A DNA stretch of 64,000 nucleotides from Drouetiella sp036703255 (GCA_036703255.1 DATNPL010000092.1:62001-126000), one strand, 5' to 3'. Numbered from the stretch's first letter, positions 35,867-44,887 are shown. Notes: generated by a model not told the origin, from the letters alone. Translations and numbers: made by a program.

Positions 35867-36829
35867 ATGAGTAGAGCAATTATTGGCATGATGACCTCAT
35901 ACCAGGGTCTAACTCAGAGCGACTGGTTATGGCAGCAAACGCCTCATTCTTTTGGCATTTGGAAAAATATTCAAATGCTTAAAAATGCGCCAAAGCCGGA
36001 TTACTTACTGCTATATCAATACGATTTTCATCGACAGCAACCTCTTGATAAAAGCTGGCTATCTCGTTTTCAAAAAACGCCACCGATCGAAACAGCTTCC
36101 CTAACTCAAGCTCAACTTCGAGGGGTTCCCAAAGAGAAGACTATCTACCTCCTACGAGAGCCGCCGCTGGAGGAAGTTCAACAGCAAAACTGCATCAACT
36201 ACAAGTTAGCAAAAGACTATTGCAGTTATATTTCAGGCGCAGATGATTTAGCCCCTACCCCAGACTACATGCCCGCAATTTGGTATCACGCCAACTCTTT
36301 TCGTGAACTCGATCAAATGCCAATTCCAGAAAAGATGGCTCCCTGTAGCTGGATCACCTCTGGCATCAATCGCACAGCAAATCATCGCCAACGATTGGAT
36401 TTTTTGCAAAAGATTCAGCAGGCTGAATTAAAAATTGACTTTTACGGTCGCAATCTTCCCAGCCATATTCAAAGCCAAGGGGAAATTAAAAACAAGTGGT
36501 ATAGTATGGCTCCTTACTATTACAACTTAGCGATCGAAAACTATGCTGGCAACTCCTGGTATGTGAGTGAAAAACTGTGGGATTCTCTATTAGCCTGGTG
36601 TTTGCCAATCTATTACGGAGGTTCAGCCGCCGATCGCCTGTTGCCGCCTAACAGTTTTTTACGCTTACCTAGCTTAGATGAAAAGGGAATAGCCTACATC
36701 CAAGAAATTATCACGACACCAGATGCTTGGCATGAGCGAAAAGAGGCGATCGCTGAAGCACGTCAAATTATTTTGCATAAGCTCAATCTTTTGAACTGGT
36801 TATCTGAATTTATAGAGCCGTCTTGTTAA
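35867..36829 (+). CDS. Glycosyltransferase family 10 (fucosyltransferase-like)
   Basis: 320 residues. The C-terminal half matches the GT10 donor-binding fold: IDFYGRNLP, then YYYNLAIENYAGNSWYVSEKLWDSLLAWCLPIYYGG, the family signature with AIEN and SEKLWD. The N-terminal half is divergent, as usual for acceptor domains. GT10 enzymes transfer fucose or related 6-deoxy sugars from GDP-sugar, but the donor here is not proven. No membrane anchor is seen, so it is probably cytosolic. First of three glycosyltransferase genes in a row on this strand. Confidence 0.85.
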   Translation: MSRAIIGMMTSYQGLTQSDWLWQQTPHSFGIWKNIQMLKNAPKPDYLLLYQYDFHRQQPLDKSWLSRFQKTPPIETASLTQAQLRGVPKEKTIYLLREPPLEEVQQQNCINYKLAKDYCSYISGADDLAPTPDYMPAIWYHANSFRELDQMPIPEKMAPCSWITSGINRTANHRQRLDFLQKIQQAELKIDFYGRNLPSHIQSQGEIKNKWYSMAPYYYNLAIENYAGNSWYVSEKLWDSLLAWCLPIYYGGSAADRLLPPNSFLRLPSLDEKGIAYIQEIITTPDAWHERKEAIAEARQIILHKLNLLNWLSEFIEPSC

Positions 36830-36875
36830 TGCTAAACCATATGAATATCAATAGTAATAAGGCTGAACGGCAACT

Positions 36876-37865
36876 ATGAATGGGATCTGCACGTTAGCCA
36901 ATGATCAGGTTTATCATCAGCTAGTTGCCTTACTCAACAGCATTGAAGTCTTTATGGGCAAAGACATGCCTGTGTGTGTCTATCCATATGACGACAACAC
37001 AAGTCGAATTGCCGCAGAAATCGATCGCCGATCTAATGCTCAGCTTTACTCAGATTCGCTTTCAATTCAACATTGGGATCGTTTCGCTAGGCAGGTTTGG
37101 GATACGCATCCCACAGCACAGCAGCGTTGGAAAAGCAGCGATCGCAACTTCTATTATCGGGTAGGAACGCATCGGCGTTTTTGTGCCTTTGATGCTCCGT
37201 TCGATCGCTTCCTTTATATGGATGCCGACACCGTTTTACTCAATTCTGTTGACTTCATTTTCGATCAGCTAGATCAACAAGACTGGATTGTTTATGACTT
37301 TCAATTCAAAGACTTAAGCCATGTTTACGATCAGACATCGCCCCGTCTAACGCAGGTTTTTTCAGAGACCCAGCTTTCTCATATTTTTTGTTCTGGCTTT
37401 TATGCATCACGCCAGGGCATATTTAGCACAGCGCAGCAAGAGTGGCTGCTTTCAGAGTTGAAGGCAGGAGATGCCGAGATTCTTTATCCAATGGCTCCTG
37501 ATCAGACTCTACTCAATTACATGGTGATGAAATCTCAATCGTCTAGCTTCAATTTTGCCTTAGAGCTGCCATCACAGCAAAAGACAGGATGCTGCGTCAC
37601 CTCTTTAGGATTTGTAGCCCAAGACCATCGGCTATTCGATCGCGGCAATCCACTCACCTATCTACACTATATTGGTCTGTCTTCTAGCCTGTTTAATCGA
37701 GTGTGTGAAGGTGAAAATATCGATTTTCCCTATCGAGATCTGTTCCTCTACTATCGCTATTTGCATGAGCCTGAGCAGCGGCCAAACTTTGTGGGTCAAC
37801 CGAAGCCTTATGACACTCCTAAGATGCGAGAGCGGATTCTACAAAAGCTGAGGCTCAGTCGATAA
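36876..37865 (+). CDS. Putative GT-A glycosyltransferase (Npun_R2821/R2823-type), paralogue 1
   Basis: 329 residues. The N-terminus GICTLANDQVYHQLVALLNSIE followed by VCVYPYDDN, a DxD motif in FLYMDADTVLL, and late LTYLHYIGLSS are characteristic of a cyanobacterial family typed by Npun_R2821/R2823. The fold resembles GT8-like GT-A enzymes that use nucleotide sugars and a metal ion. Substrate unknown. It starts 46 bp after the GT10 gene and shares layout with the next gene, so the pair probably arose by tandem duplication. Confidence 0.8.
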   Translation: MNGICTLANDQVYHQLVALLNSIEVFMGKDMPVCVYPYDDNTSRIAAEIDRRSNAQLYSDSLSIQHWDRFARQVWDTHPTAQQRWKSSDRNFYYRVGTHRRFCAFDAPFDRFLYMDADTVLLNSVDFIFDQLDQQDWIVYDFQFKDLSHVYDQTSPRLTQVFSETQLSHIFCSGFYASRQGIFSTAQQEWLLSELKAGDAEILYPMAPDQTLLNYMVMKSQSSSFNFALELPSQQKTGCCVTSLGFVAQDHRLFDRGNPLTYLHYIGLSSSLFNRVCEGENIDFPYRDLFLYYRYLHEPEQRPNFVGQPKPYDTPKMRERILQKLRLSR

Positions 37866-37917
37866 TGTTCCACTCACTAATGTCCGATCAAGTCACGTCT
37901 AACTTAGATTAAAAACA

Positions 37918-38832
37918 ATGAAACGAGGGATCTATATTACCGCCAACGATCGCGTCATTGACCATGCGATCGCCCTACTGAACAGTATCCGTCAACACGA
38001 TACTGAAACTCCTGTCGTCCTGATTCCCTACGATGACAACTATCAACTCGTAGCAGATACATTGGCCGAAAAGTTTGGCGTACAGATTTATCCAGATCTA
38101 GCCTTTATCGATCGCCTTTCTCAACGGCTTCACGAAATTTTTGGCGATCGCTTTTTCGCCCGTCCCAATCAATTTCGCAAACAGGCTTGCTGGTTCGGTG
38201 ATTTCGATCAGTTTTTGTACATTGATACCGACATTGTTGTTTTTGAGAAAATTAGCGATCGCCTCAATCATTTAGCCGAAGCTGACTTTATTTGCAACGA
38301 CTATCAGCATCGGGGCGGCATCGCCAACGTTTTCACATCCAAAGTCTTAGAAGAACAAATCTTCACAGCCGCCGAATGTCAGGAAGTTTTTAATGGCGGG
38401 TTTTGGGGTTCTAAGCAGGGACTGATCACTGAGGCAGATCTCTACGCCACGTTTGCCGAATGCGCGGCTCATCCAGAGTATTTTGACTTTTCTCAAAAAA
38501 CTTCTGATCAACCCATCATCAACTACATGGTGCTAAAGCAGCTATCCCGACGCTACAACATCGCCCGACAGTCCCACAAGGCTCCTGGCAACTGGGCGGG
38601 CAGTCCGCATTTTGTCAGAGAGGGCGATCGCCTGATCGATACTCAAATTGCTCAGCCCCTGCACTACCTACATTGGGCAGGCATCAAGATTCAGCCTGGA
38701 TGTCCCTACTGGGAGATTTGGGAGCATTATCGCTATCTGAATGAACCCAAGCCAGCACAGTTGGCACCTCAACCTGCGGTGGGCAGCTTACGGAAAGTGA
38801 TGGATCAGGCGATCGCGCGGTTTAGGGCTTAA
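37918..38832 (+). CDS. Putative GT-A glycosyltransferase (Npun_R2821/R2823-type), paralogue 2
   Basis: 304 residues. It aligns in order with the preceding gene: GIYITANDRVIDHAIALLNSIR, VVLIPYDDNYQ, DxD in FLYIDTDIVVF, GGFWGSKQG, and PLHYLHWAGIKI. Similarity is clear but moderate, so the duplication is old. Probably acts on the same glycan as its neighbours. Its last 11 bp overlap the end of the convergent yggT-type gene. Confidence 0.8.
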   Translation: MKRGIYITANDRVIDHAIALLNSIRQHDTETPVVLIPYDDNYQLVADTLAEKFGVQIYPDLAFIDRLSQRLHEIFGDRFFARPNQFRKQACWFGDFDQFLYIDTDIVVFEKISDRLNHLAEADFICNDYQHRGGIANVFTSKVLEEQIFTAAECQEVFNGGFWGSKQGLITEADLYATFAECAAHPEYFDFSQKTSDQPIINYMVLKQLSRRYNIARQSHKAPGNWAGSPHFVREGDRLIDTQIAQPLHYLHWAGIKIQPGCPYWEIWEHYRYLNEPKPAQLAPQPAVGSLRKVMDQAIARFRA

Positions 38833-39115
38833 ACGTCAACATCGTCAAAAGACCCTGTTGCCCCAGCAGAATTTCTCTGATTAGACTAAAAATTCCTACC
38901 CAAATAATCGGAGTCACATCTACGCCGCCGACGGGAGCCACCAGCTTTCTCAGGGGAATCAGCAGGGGTTCAGTCGGTGCAGAGACTAGCTTGTAGGGCA
39001 TCCGGCTCAGGTCAATTTGCGGATACCAGGTCAGAATGATTCGGAAAATGAATAGCAACACTATCAGCCCTAGCAGCAGGGAGAGCGTTAGGTTGGCGAT
39101 CGCAGCAGCAGTCAT
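38822..39115 (-). CDS. YggT family (Ycf19-like) membrane protein
   Basis: 97 residues with two hydrophobic spans (LTLSLLLGLIVLLFIFRIILTWYP and VTPIIWVGIFSLIREILLG). They flank the conserved central segment PTEPLLIPLRKLVAPVGGVDVTP. Family members in cyanobacteria and plastids (YLMG/CCB3) are linked to chromosome/nucleoid distribution and cytochrome b6 maturation; which applies here is unknown. Ends convergent with the GT gene, overlapping by 11 bp. Confidence 0.9.
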   Translation of the reverse strand: MTAAAIANLTLSLLLGLIVLLFIFRIILTWYPQIDLSRMPYKLVSAPTEPLLIPLRKLVAPVGGVDVTPIIWVGIFSLIREILLGQQGLLTMLTFKP

Positions 39116-39456
39116 AAGGACTTGAATAAATGCCTATAGGTTGAGATCTGGGACTGAAACTCAAAAATCAGATTAGATATGTTAAGTTTCACAAAGCTTT
39201 TTTAAGCTGTTCATCTCTATCTTAGCGTTTCAGCGACCTGCAAAATTGGGAGGAAGCAAGGGGTTCAATGCCTGTGTCTCAACCCGTGAAGCCTTTTCTT
39301 GCTAAGACTTGATCCCGCCTCCCTAACGCCTCTTTATGTCTTCACGGCACAGGAGATTGAGATTTCCTGTCCCACTAGGCTTCTCAAAGGATTGATAGAC
39401 CTATAAGATCGTAATTAACAAAAAGTTGCCTTTACAGCGTTCGAGGATAAAACCCT
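39116..39456. other. Divergent promoter region of yggT-type gene and psbX
   Basis: 341 bp. TTAAGTTTCACAAAGC (39181-39196) and AT-rich stretches may be promoter parts; no clear operator or RNA seen. Confidence 0.4.
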
Positions 39457-39576
39457 ATGACCCCTTCTTTAGTGAATTTCTTTTACAGCATCCTGGCAGG
39501 CGTGGTCATTATTGTGATTCCTATCGTGGTAGCACTGGTTTTCGTTAGCCAAAAGGACAAAATTCAGCGCTCCTAG
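39457..39576 (+). CDS. psbX: Photosystem II protein PsbX
   Basis: 39-residue single-span subunit of PSII that lies next to cytochrome b559 and influences quinone turnover. The sequence begins MTPSLVNFFYSIL, continues as a hydrophobic helix (GVVIIVIPIVVALVFV) and ends SQKDKIQRS, the invariant PsbX tail. ATG at 39457, TAG ending 39576. Close downstream lies ycf66, a neighbour seen in other cyanobacteria. Small size hides it from ordinary gene finders. Confidence 0.95.
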   Translation: MTPSLVNFFYSILAGVVIIVIPIVVALVFVSQKDKIQRS

Positions 39577-39753
39577 GTTTTTCGGAGGTGATCTGAATCA
39601 GCGGTAGCTAGGATGGAGTCAAATAGCCTTTTCAGACTCCGCTTCCCCTGTTCCGTCTCATGCTGTCTCTACAGCTCTTCAGATGTAAGACTTTGGCAAG
39701 CAGATAGATGTCAGTTCTCGAAACGGCGCATATCTTAAGTTGCCGGGGTCTTT

Positions 39754-39797
39754 TAGTTTTAGAAGTGCTGCGCTAAGCGCGGCACTTCTAAAAACTA
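39754..39797. repeat. Palindrome after psbX with loop CTAAG
   Basis: A 12-bp perfect stem (39757-39768, 39782-39793), a G-U pair and an inner GCG/CGC stem close on CTAAG (39773-39777). An extra A bulges the outermost part. The tip GCG-CTAAG-CGC resembles the CTCCR family tip, and arms are T-left/A-right. The whole 39577-39892 gap holds nothing else recognisable. Confidence 0.8.
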
Positions 39798-39892
39798 CTA
39801 CAGGCTAATTAGTTTGCGATCCTAAGTAGATTCCAGTTGAGAGTCGCTAACATGGGAACAGATCGATGGGTCAGGTCAACGGAGAGAACTAA

Positions 39893-40642
39893 ATGGTAAA
39901 CATCGGTTTTGGCGTAGGCAGTTTGGTTGGCATTGTGCTTGCCCTCGGAGGGGTTGGACTCTATTTTTTGCGTACAGTGCGGCCTGCACTCGCCAGAGAC
40001 CAAGACATTGCTCTGGCAGTTATTGCGGTTGGATGCGGCGGAATCTTGTTCTTCAACAGCTGGCGGCAAGATATTGTGCTTCAGTTTGGTCAGTTTATGC
40101 TGACAGGAGCCGCCATCTGGTTTGCCGTTGAAGCCATCCGCCTCAGAGGCATTGCCACAGAGCAAGCCAAGCGCAGTACTCCTATAGTGGACGACGATCG
40201 CCCTGTTAGCCGAGTCTACAGAGCTGAGCTAGATGATCTAACTCCTTTGGATAACAGCCGCACGGTGACAAGACGCATTCGCGGCTCTAAAGAGAGTCGC
40301 CCAGATGATGTGGACGGCTACGATGATGATGTGCGCCGTCGGTCTTCTAGCCGCAATGCCGACCGCCCCCGTCGCCCCCGTTCATCCCGTCCGCTGCCTT
40401 CTGATCGCGCTGAGAGCCGGAGCGTTTGGGATGATGACTATCAGGACAGTCGCCCTGCAAGCGATCGCAGTTCAGATTGGGGAGACAGCCGCAGTGCCCG
40501 TCCGGGTGTCAGAGAAGAGCGCGTGTCTTCTAGCCGATCGCCACGCCAGCGTCCTCCACAAGATTCTTCGCGTCGGAGAAACGACAGCAGCGACTATGTA
40601 GATTACCAGCCGATTGACTATCCGGGAGAAGATCTGCGATAG
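39893..40642 (+). CDS. ycf66: Ycf66 family protein
   Basis: 249 residues. The N-terminal ~85 residues carry three hydrophobic segments (GFGVGSLVGIVLALGGVGLYFL, IALAVIAVGCGGILFF, FMLTGAAIWFAVEAI) with the family motif ARDQDI and FNSWRQDIVLQFGQ. The C-terminal ~150 residues are low-complexity, rich in Arg, Ser, Asp and Pro, and probably disordered; this tail is long for the family. Function unknown, conserved in cyanobacteria and some plastids. Downstream of psbX and followed by a terminator. Confidence 0.92.
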   Translation: MVNIGFGVGSLVGIVLALGGVGLYFLRTVRPALARDQDIALAVIAVGCGGILFFNSWRQDIVLQFGQFMLTGAAIWFAVEAIRLRGIATEQAKRSTPIVDDDRPVSRVYRAELDDLTPLDNSRTVTRRIRGSKESRPDDVDGYDDDVRRRSSSRNADRPRRPRSSRPLPSDRAESRSVWDDDYQDSRPASDRSSDWGDSRSARPGVREERVSSSRSPRQRPPQDSSRRRNDSSDYVDYQPIDYPGEDLR

Positions 40643-40742
40643 GGCGGTTACTTGTGCTTGCAGCTTAGCTTTCTCTGGCTTTGATCTCGATCTTTACGAT
40701 CGGTCTGTTAACGAACATAAAACTCCAAAGATTCTAATCATT

Positions 40743-40773
40743 TGAAGACTGCATGAGCGGTCTTCATTTTTTT
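40743..40773 (+). terminator. Intrinsic terminator of ycf66
   Basis: TGAAGAC (40743-40749) pairs with GTCTTCA (40760-40766), with inner GC/GC pairs and an ATGA loop, followed by TTTTTTT. 100 bp after the stop codon. Confidence 0.85.
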
Positions 40774-41240
40774 AAATTTTTCAGTAAATTTACCGTAAGG
40801 TCGAAACCAAAATGAACGCGCGATCGTAGGTTCTATAGGAGATTCTATGCGATTGCTCTGCCATAAATTTGATCGCTGCGAGCAGCCGCTTCGGGCTGTC
40901 ATTTGAGTTTTTCAGAGTTAAGCTGGGATTGAAGTTGGATAGACGGGTACTCTACTCTTATCCAGGCCACAAGCTATCTAGGGCAGAAGCTTGCCTTTGT
41001 CCCGGATGGTAGAGGAAGAGCGATGAAAATATATAGATTAGTTGATGAAATTGCGATCGCCAAACTGTTCCTACTGACCTTTGTGAATTAGCTAAGTTTG
41101 ATAGAACTTAATTTGCTAGATTTTCCAATTAATCTTTTTAAGAATCATCTCTAGCGCCCTCACACTTTTCGCTCCTTACGTCTTTAATTTCGTTACTTTT
41201 TTCGCTTCGTTACAGTAGCCACTCACTCGAAAGCCATAGC
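40774..41240. other. Intergenic region upstream of the protease gene
   Basis: 467 bp. No credible frame. A hairpin-like CGCTGCGAGCAGCCGCTTCGGGCTG lies near 40874-40898 (CAGCCGCTTCGGGCTG, 5-6 bp stem). Function not evident. Confidence 0.4.
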
Positions 41241-42752
41241 ATGAAGAGCAAGTTTTTCCGTGTCGCAACTTCAGGATTCGCTGTTGTCGGAACCGCAGTG
41301 GGTCTTAACCTCATCAACGCAGTTTCTTCTGTGGAACTGCTGAGCCTAAGCCAGTTTGGACAACACCCGCATCCTGCCCTAGCGCAAGATGCTGAAGACA
41401 CCGTCAATGTTTCGGTCTATGAAAAGGCGAGTCCTGCCGTTGTCTCTATCGATGCTGGGAAAGGCACGGGTAGCGGCAGCATTATCTCTGCGGATGGAAC
41501 CATTCTTACCAATGCCCATGTCGTTGCTGGCTCCGAGACCGTTAAGGTGACGCTGGCAGATGGCCGCTCTTTTGAAGCTGACGTGGTTGCATTTGGCGAG
41601 TCAGGTCTAGATTTGGCGATCGTAAAAATTCGCGGACAAAGCAACTTGCCCACGCTGAAGCTAGCCAATGCGGGCGCTGCTAGCGTAGGGCAACGCGCCT
41701 TTGCGATCGGCAATCCGTTTGGTCAATTTCAAGGCACTTTTACCACCGGGATTATTAGCCGCATTGATCGCGATCGCGGCTTGTTGCAAACAGATGCGGC
41801 TATTAATCCGGGTAACTCAGGTGGGCCACTGTTGAACAGTCAAGGTGAGATTGTCGGCGTCAACAGCGCCATTTTTTCTCCGGGCGAACGCACAGGCAAC
41901 ATTGGTATTGGTTTTGCCATCTCGATCGATCGCGTTCAGCCTTTTCTCGTGGCAGTTCGGGAAGGACGTGCCCCCCGGACGGCTCAGCAGTCACCCATGT
42001 TGGGGGGTGGGCAGACAGCCCAGAAAATCACGTTGAATAGCTCCATTGAAGGAAAGCTCGATCGCACCAGCGGCACGCTCTCATCTGACAACAGCTATTA
42101 CAACGCCTACACCTTTGAAGGCAGAGCCGGACAGCGCGTTGTGGTTGAGATGTCTAGTAGCGATCTTGACTCTTACCTGATCCTGCTATCGGCAGATGGG
42201 ACTGATCTTGCCCAAGATGACGACAGCGGCGGCGGCTCTAATTCAAAGCTAGAAATTGCCTTGCCTGCTGACGGCACCTACACTATTTTGGCCAATGCCT
42301 ACGGTTCGGGGCAGACGGGCAGCTACAGCCTTCGCGTTGCAGCAGGTACAGGCGCTCAGTCAATGAGTGCAATACCTGACAGTCAGCCGAGTCAACGTCC
42401 TGCTCAACCTAACCGACCCAATGGCCAACAGGGGGGAATTTTACTGCAACAGCAGGGAACTTTAGGCCCAGGTGCGCCCATCCTGCAATCAGATGGCAGT
42501 TTCTACCGCGAGCACACTTTCCGAGGCAGCGCCGGGCAGACCGTGACGGTTTCGCTAGAAAGCTCGGACTTTGATACCTATCTCATTGTGCTGGACGAAA
42601 ACGAGCAGCTGTTGGGGCAAAATGACGACACCTCTGCCAACAGCACTAATTCGTCCCTGACCCTGACCCTTCCTGTAACTGGAACCTATCGAGTGATCGC
42701 CAACACCTACGATCGCACAGGTCAAGGGGAATATACCTTAATGGTGCGATAG
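41241..42752 (+). CDS. Secreted trypsin-like serine protease with two PPC domains
   Basis: 503 residues. A signal peptide with cleavage probably after PALAQ precedes the HtrA/Deg-type protease domain. Catalytic triad: His in LTNAHVV, Asp in LDLAIVKI, Ser in INPGNSGGPLL. In place of PDZ domains there are two PPC (pre-peptidase C-terminal) beta-sandwich domains: about residues 265-375 (YNAYTFEGRAGQ...DDDSGGGSNSKLEIALPADGTYTILAN) and 405-503 (YREHTFRGSAGQ...NSSLTLTLPVTGTYRVIAN). A Gln/Pro/Asn linker joins them. Likely periplasmic or extracellular. PPC domains probably help localisation or substrate binding. Confidence 0.93.
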   Translation: MKSKFFRVATSGFAVVGTAVGLNLINAVSSVELLSLSQFGQHPHPALAQDAEDTVNVSVYEKASPAVVSIDAGKGTGSGSIISADGTILTNAHVVAGSETVKVTLADGRSFEADVVAFGESGLDLAIVKIRGQSNLPTLKLANAGAASVGQRAFAIGNPFGQFQGTFTTGIISRIDRDRGLLQTDAAINPGNSGGPLLNSQGEIVGVNSAIFSPGERTGNIGIGFAISIDRVQPFLVAVREGRAPRTAQQSPMLGGGQTAQKITLNSSIEGKLDRTSGTLSSDNSYYNAYTFEGRAGQRVVVEMSSSDLDSYLILLSADGTDLAQDDDSGGGSNSKLEIALPADGTYTILANAYGSGQTGSYSLRVAAGTGAQSMSAIPDSQPSQRPAQPNRPNGQQGGILLQQQGTLGPGAPILQSDGSFYREHTFRGSAGQTVTVSLESSDFDTYLIVLDENEQLLGQNDDTSANSTNSSLTLTLPVTGTYRVIANTYDRTGQGEYTLMVR

Positions 42753-42789
42753 AAGAGTGCAATAGAGCCGTACCCTCACAAGACTTAGC

Positions 42790-42824
42790 AAGTCCGGTGT
42801 TCCTTGAAACACCGGACTTTTTTG
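42790..42824 (+). terminator. Strong intrinsic terminator
   Basis: 12-bp stem AAGTCCGGTGTT / AACACCGGACTT (42790-42801, 42808-42819), 6-nt loop, T tract. 37 bp after the protease stop. Confidence 0.92.
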
Positions 42825-42983
42825 TATTGCCATAAACAATCTTTGACCCTATCTCCCGTTTGCACTAAGCTAAAGTTTATTTCTTGCCCATGCACAGGAT
42901 TTTGCATCGGCTACGATTACCCAGAAAGATACACCTGGGGATAGGAACTGCCCCTTTATAAAACCTCTCTTACTTCTACCACT

Positions 42984-44312
42984 ATGCTGTTTTTAACGCC
43001 TCACAAAGCTCGCTTCTGGATCGGACAAGGGGGAGCGATCGCGCTCTTGCTTTTGACGGTCGCCTGTGGTTCTGAAACGCCAACCGCTGGCGAATCAACG
43101 ACGACAGCCACAGTTTCGCCCACAGCCGCCACGGCGGATGGCGCTTTGAAACTGGGGACATTGTTGCCCATTACGGGAGATTTAGCGCAGTATGGCACCA
43201 CGATGCAAGACAGCGCAGACTTACTGATTCAAACGGTCAACGCTTGCCAGGGTGCCTTAGGCAAACCTGTAGAGCTGGTTTCTGAAGATGATCAGACCAG
43301 TCCAACTGCTGGGGCGGCCGGGATGACAAAACTGGTGGAAGTAGACAAAGTAGCAGGCGTGATTGGCGCAGCAGGAAGTGCCGTTTCTATGGCGGCTGTG
43401 GATATTGCCGTTCGCAACCAGGTTGTACAGATTTCTCCTTCTAGCACCAGTCCCGACTTTACGACACGCGCCCAAAAAGGGGACTTTAAAGGCTTCTGGT
43501 TCCGGACTGCTCCACCGGACACCTTTCAGGGCGATGCTTTGGCTCAACTGGCCAAACAGCAAGGCTTCCAAAAAGTTGCGATTTTGGCGATTAACAATGA
43601 CTACGGCAACGGTTTAATTCAGTCCTTTGTGCCTGCCTTTAAAGGGCAAGGAGGGGCGGTGGTGAATGAATCTAGCCCCACTAAATATGCACCCGATGCC
43701 ACTACCTTTGACTCTGAACTCAGCGCGGCATTTAGCGGTGAGCCAGATGCTGTCCTGCTGATAGCCTATCCTGAGACGGGTAGCTTAGTTCTCAAATCGG
43801 CTTTTGAGCAAGGTCTACTCGGCGGCAAGACCAAAATTTTGCTGTCAGACGGCATGAAGACAGACAAACTGGCTGAGTTGGTCGGCAAAGCAGATGGAAA
43901 GTTTATTGCCGCAGGGGTGGTCGGCACCGCGCCTGGAGCAGGAGGCCCAGCGATCGCCCAGTTTACCACAGCCTACAAAACCCAATTTAAGCGCGACCCC
44001 AACGTGTATGATCCCAATACTTACGATGCTGCGGCAGTGCTGGTATTAGCAGCCGAAGCGGCCAAAGCCAATACGGGTGCTGCGGTTAAAGATAAAATTG
44101 GCGAAGTGGCAAATGCGCCTGGAGAGGCAGTCTCTGACGTGTGCAAAGCCCTAGAGCTAGTGCGTCAGGGGCAAGATATCGATTATCAAGGCGCTAGCGG
44201 CATGATTGACTTTAATGCCCAAGGCGACGTGGTGGGCGTTTACGATGTTTGGACGATCGCGGATGATGGCAAGCTTCAGGTGACCTCTAAGATCGACGTG
44301 GGTGGCTCTTGA
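42984..44312 (+). CDS. Substrate-binding lipoprotein of a branched-chain amino acid-type ABC transporter
   Basis: 442 residues, Peripla_BP_6 (LivJ-like) fold. The lipoprotein signal is GGAIALLLLTVAC with Cys28, followed by a Thr/Ala/Ser-rich linker. The mature start LKLGTLLPITGDLAQYG is typical, with VIGAAGSAVSMAAVDIA and VAILAINNDYGNG later. It binds an amino acid, amide or urea-like ligand outside the membrane. The permease and ATPase genes are not adjacent, so it works with a distant transporter or serves as a sensor. Confidence 0.92.
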   Translation: MLFLTPHKARFWIGQGGAIALLLLTVACGSETPTAGESTTTATVSPTAATADGALKLGTLLPITGDLAQYGTTMQDSADLLIQTVNACQGALGKPVELVSEDDQTSPTAGAAGMTKLVEVDKVAGVIGAAGSAVSMAAVDIAVRNQVVQISPSSTSPDFTTRAQKGDFKGFWFRTAPPDTFQGDALAQLAKQQGFQKVAILAINNDYGNGLIQSFVPAFKGQGGAVVNESSPTKYAPDATTFDSELSAAFSGEPDAVLLIAYPETGSLVLKSAFEQGLLGGKTKILLSDGMKTDKLAELVGKADGKFIAAGVVGTAPGAGGPAIAQFTTAYKTQFKRDPNVYDPNTYDAAAVLVLAAEAAKANTGAAVKDKIGEVANAPGEAVSDVCKALELVRQGQDIDYQGASGMIDFNAQGDVVGVYDVWTIADDGKLQVTSKIDVGGS

Positions 44313-44462
44313 CCTGCAAGGGCTGGCATCCCCTCTGGCAAAGTCCTAATTTTCCATCGCTTGATCCTATCTATCGTTCTGATAGAACAGGGGCAATCGA
44401 CCGTACAATAAGGGTTGCTAATCAATGTTGGCGATTCACCCTTGTTTGTTTAGGAGAAAGCA

Positions 44463-44819
44463 ATGCCTGTTGCAGTTGGAGCACTTGAGACAAAAGGTTT
44501 TCCGGGAATCCTTGCGGCAGCCGATGCGATGGTGAAGGCGGGTCGAATCACGCTGGTGGGCTATCTGCGATGCGGTAGCGCCCGATTTGCGGTCATTATC
44601 CGGGGTGATGTTTCTGAGGTCAAAACCTCGATGGCAGCAGGAATTGAAGCGGCTGAAAGCTGTTTTGGCGGAACCTTGGAATCTTGGGTGATTATTCCGC
44701 GCCCCCACGAAAACGTTGAAGCCGTTTTGCCGATCGCTTTTACCGAATCTGTGCAGCAGTTCCGCGACTCTGTTGAGATTCCGATGATTCAAAGAAGAGC
44801 GCCTGGATCGGGACAGTAG
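44463..44819 (+). CDS. Carboxysome shell protein, CcmK type (BMC-H)
   Basis: 118 residues, single bacterial-microcompartment domain. Hexamers form the carboxysome facets and their pores pass bicarbonate and sugar phosphates. Hallmarks: AVGALETKGFPGILAAADAMVKAGRITLVGY, the pore motif RCGS, FAVIIRGDVSEVKTSM and the conserved WVIIPRPHENVEAVLPI. The pore RCGS resembles CcmK4 (RAGS) more than CcmK1/2 (KIGS). It stands alone, with no ccmK3 partner or ccmKLMNO neighbours. A tail of about 15 residues follows the domain. I do not assign a number; CcmK4 or CcmK6-like. Confidence 0.93.
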   Translation: MPVAVGALETKGFPGILAAADAMVKAGRITLVGYLRCGSARFAVIIRGDVSEVKTSMAAGIEAAESCFGGTLESWVIIPRPHENVEAVLPIAFTESVQQFRDSVEIPMIQRRAPGSGQ

Positions 44820-44842
44820 ATCCGGCACTATGCTTTATCTTG

Positions 44843-44887
44843 AACACAGTTTGTCGGGTGCGCTCCGCGCACCCGACAAACTGTGTT
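44843..44887. repeat. Pentaloop palindrome 4 (20 bp stem, loop CTCCG)
   Basis: Perfect arms 44843-44862 and 44868-44887, loop CTCCG at 44863-44867, core GTGCGCTCCGCGCAC. First of two palindromes in the convergent gap between the shell gene and nadE. Confidence 0.93.
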
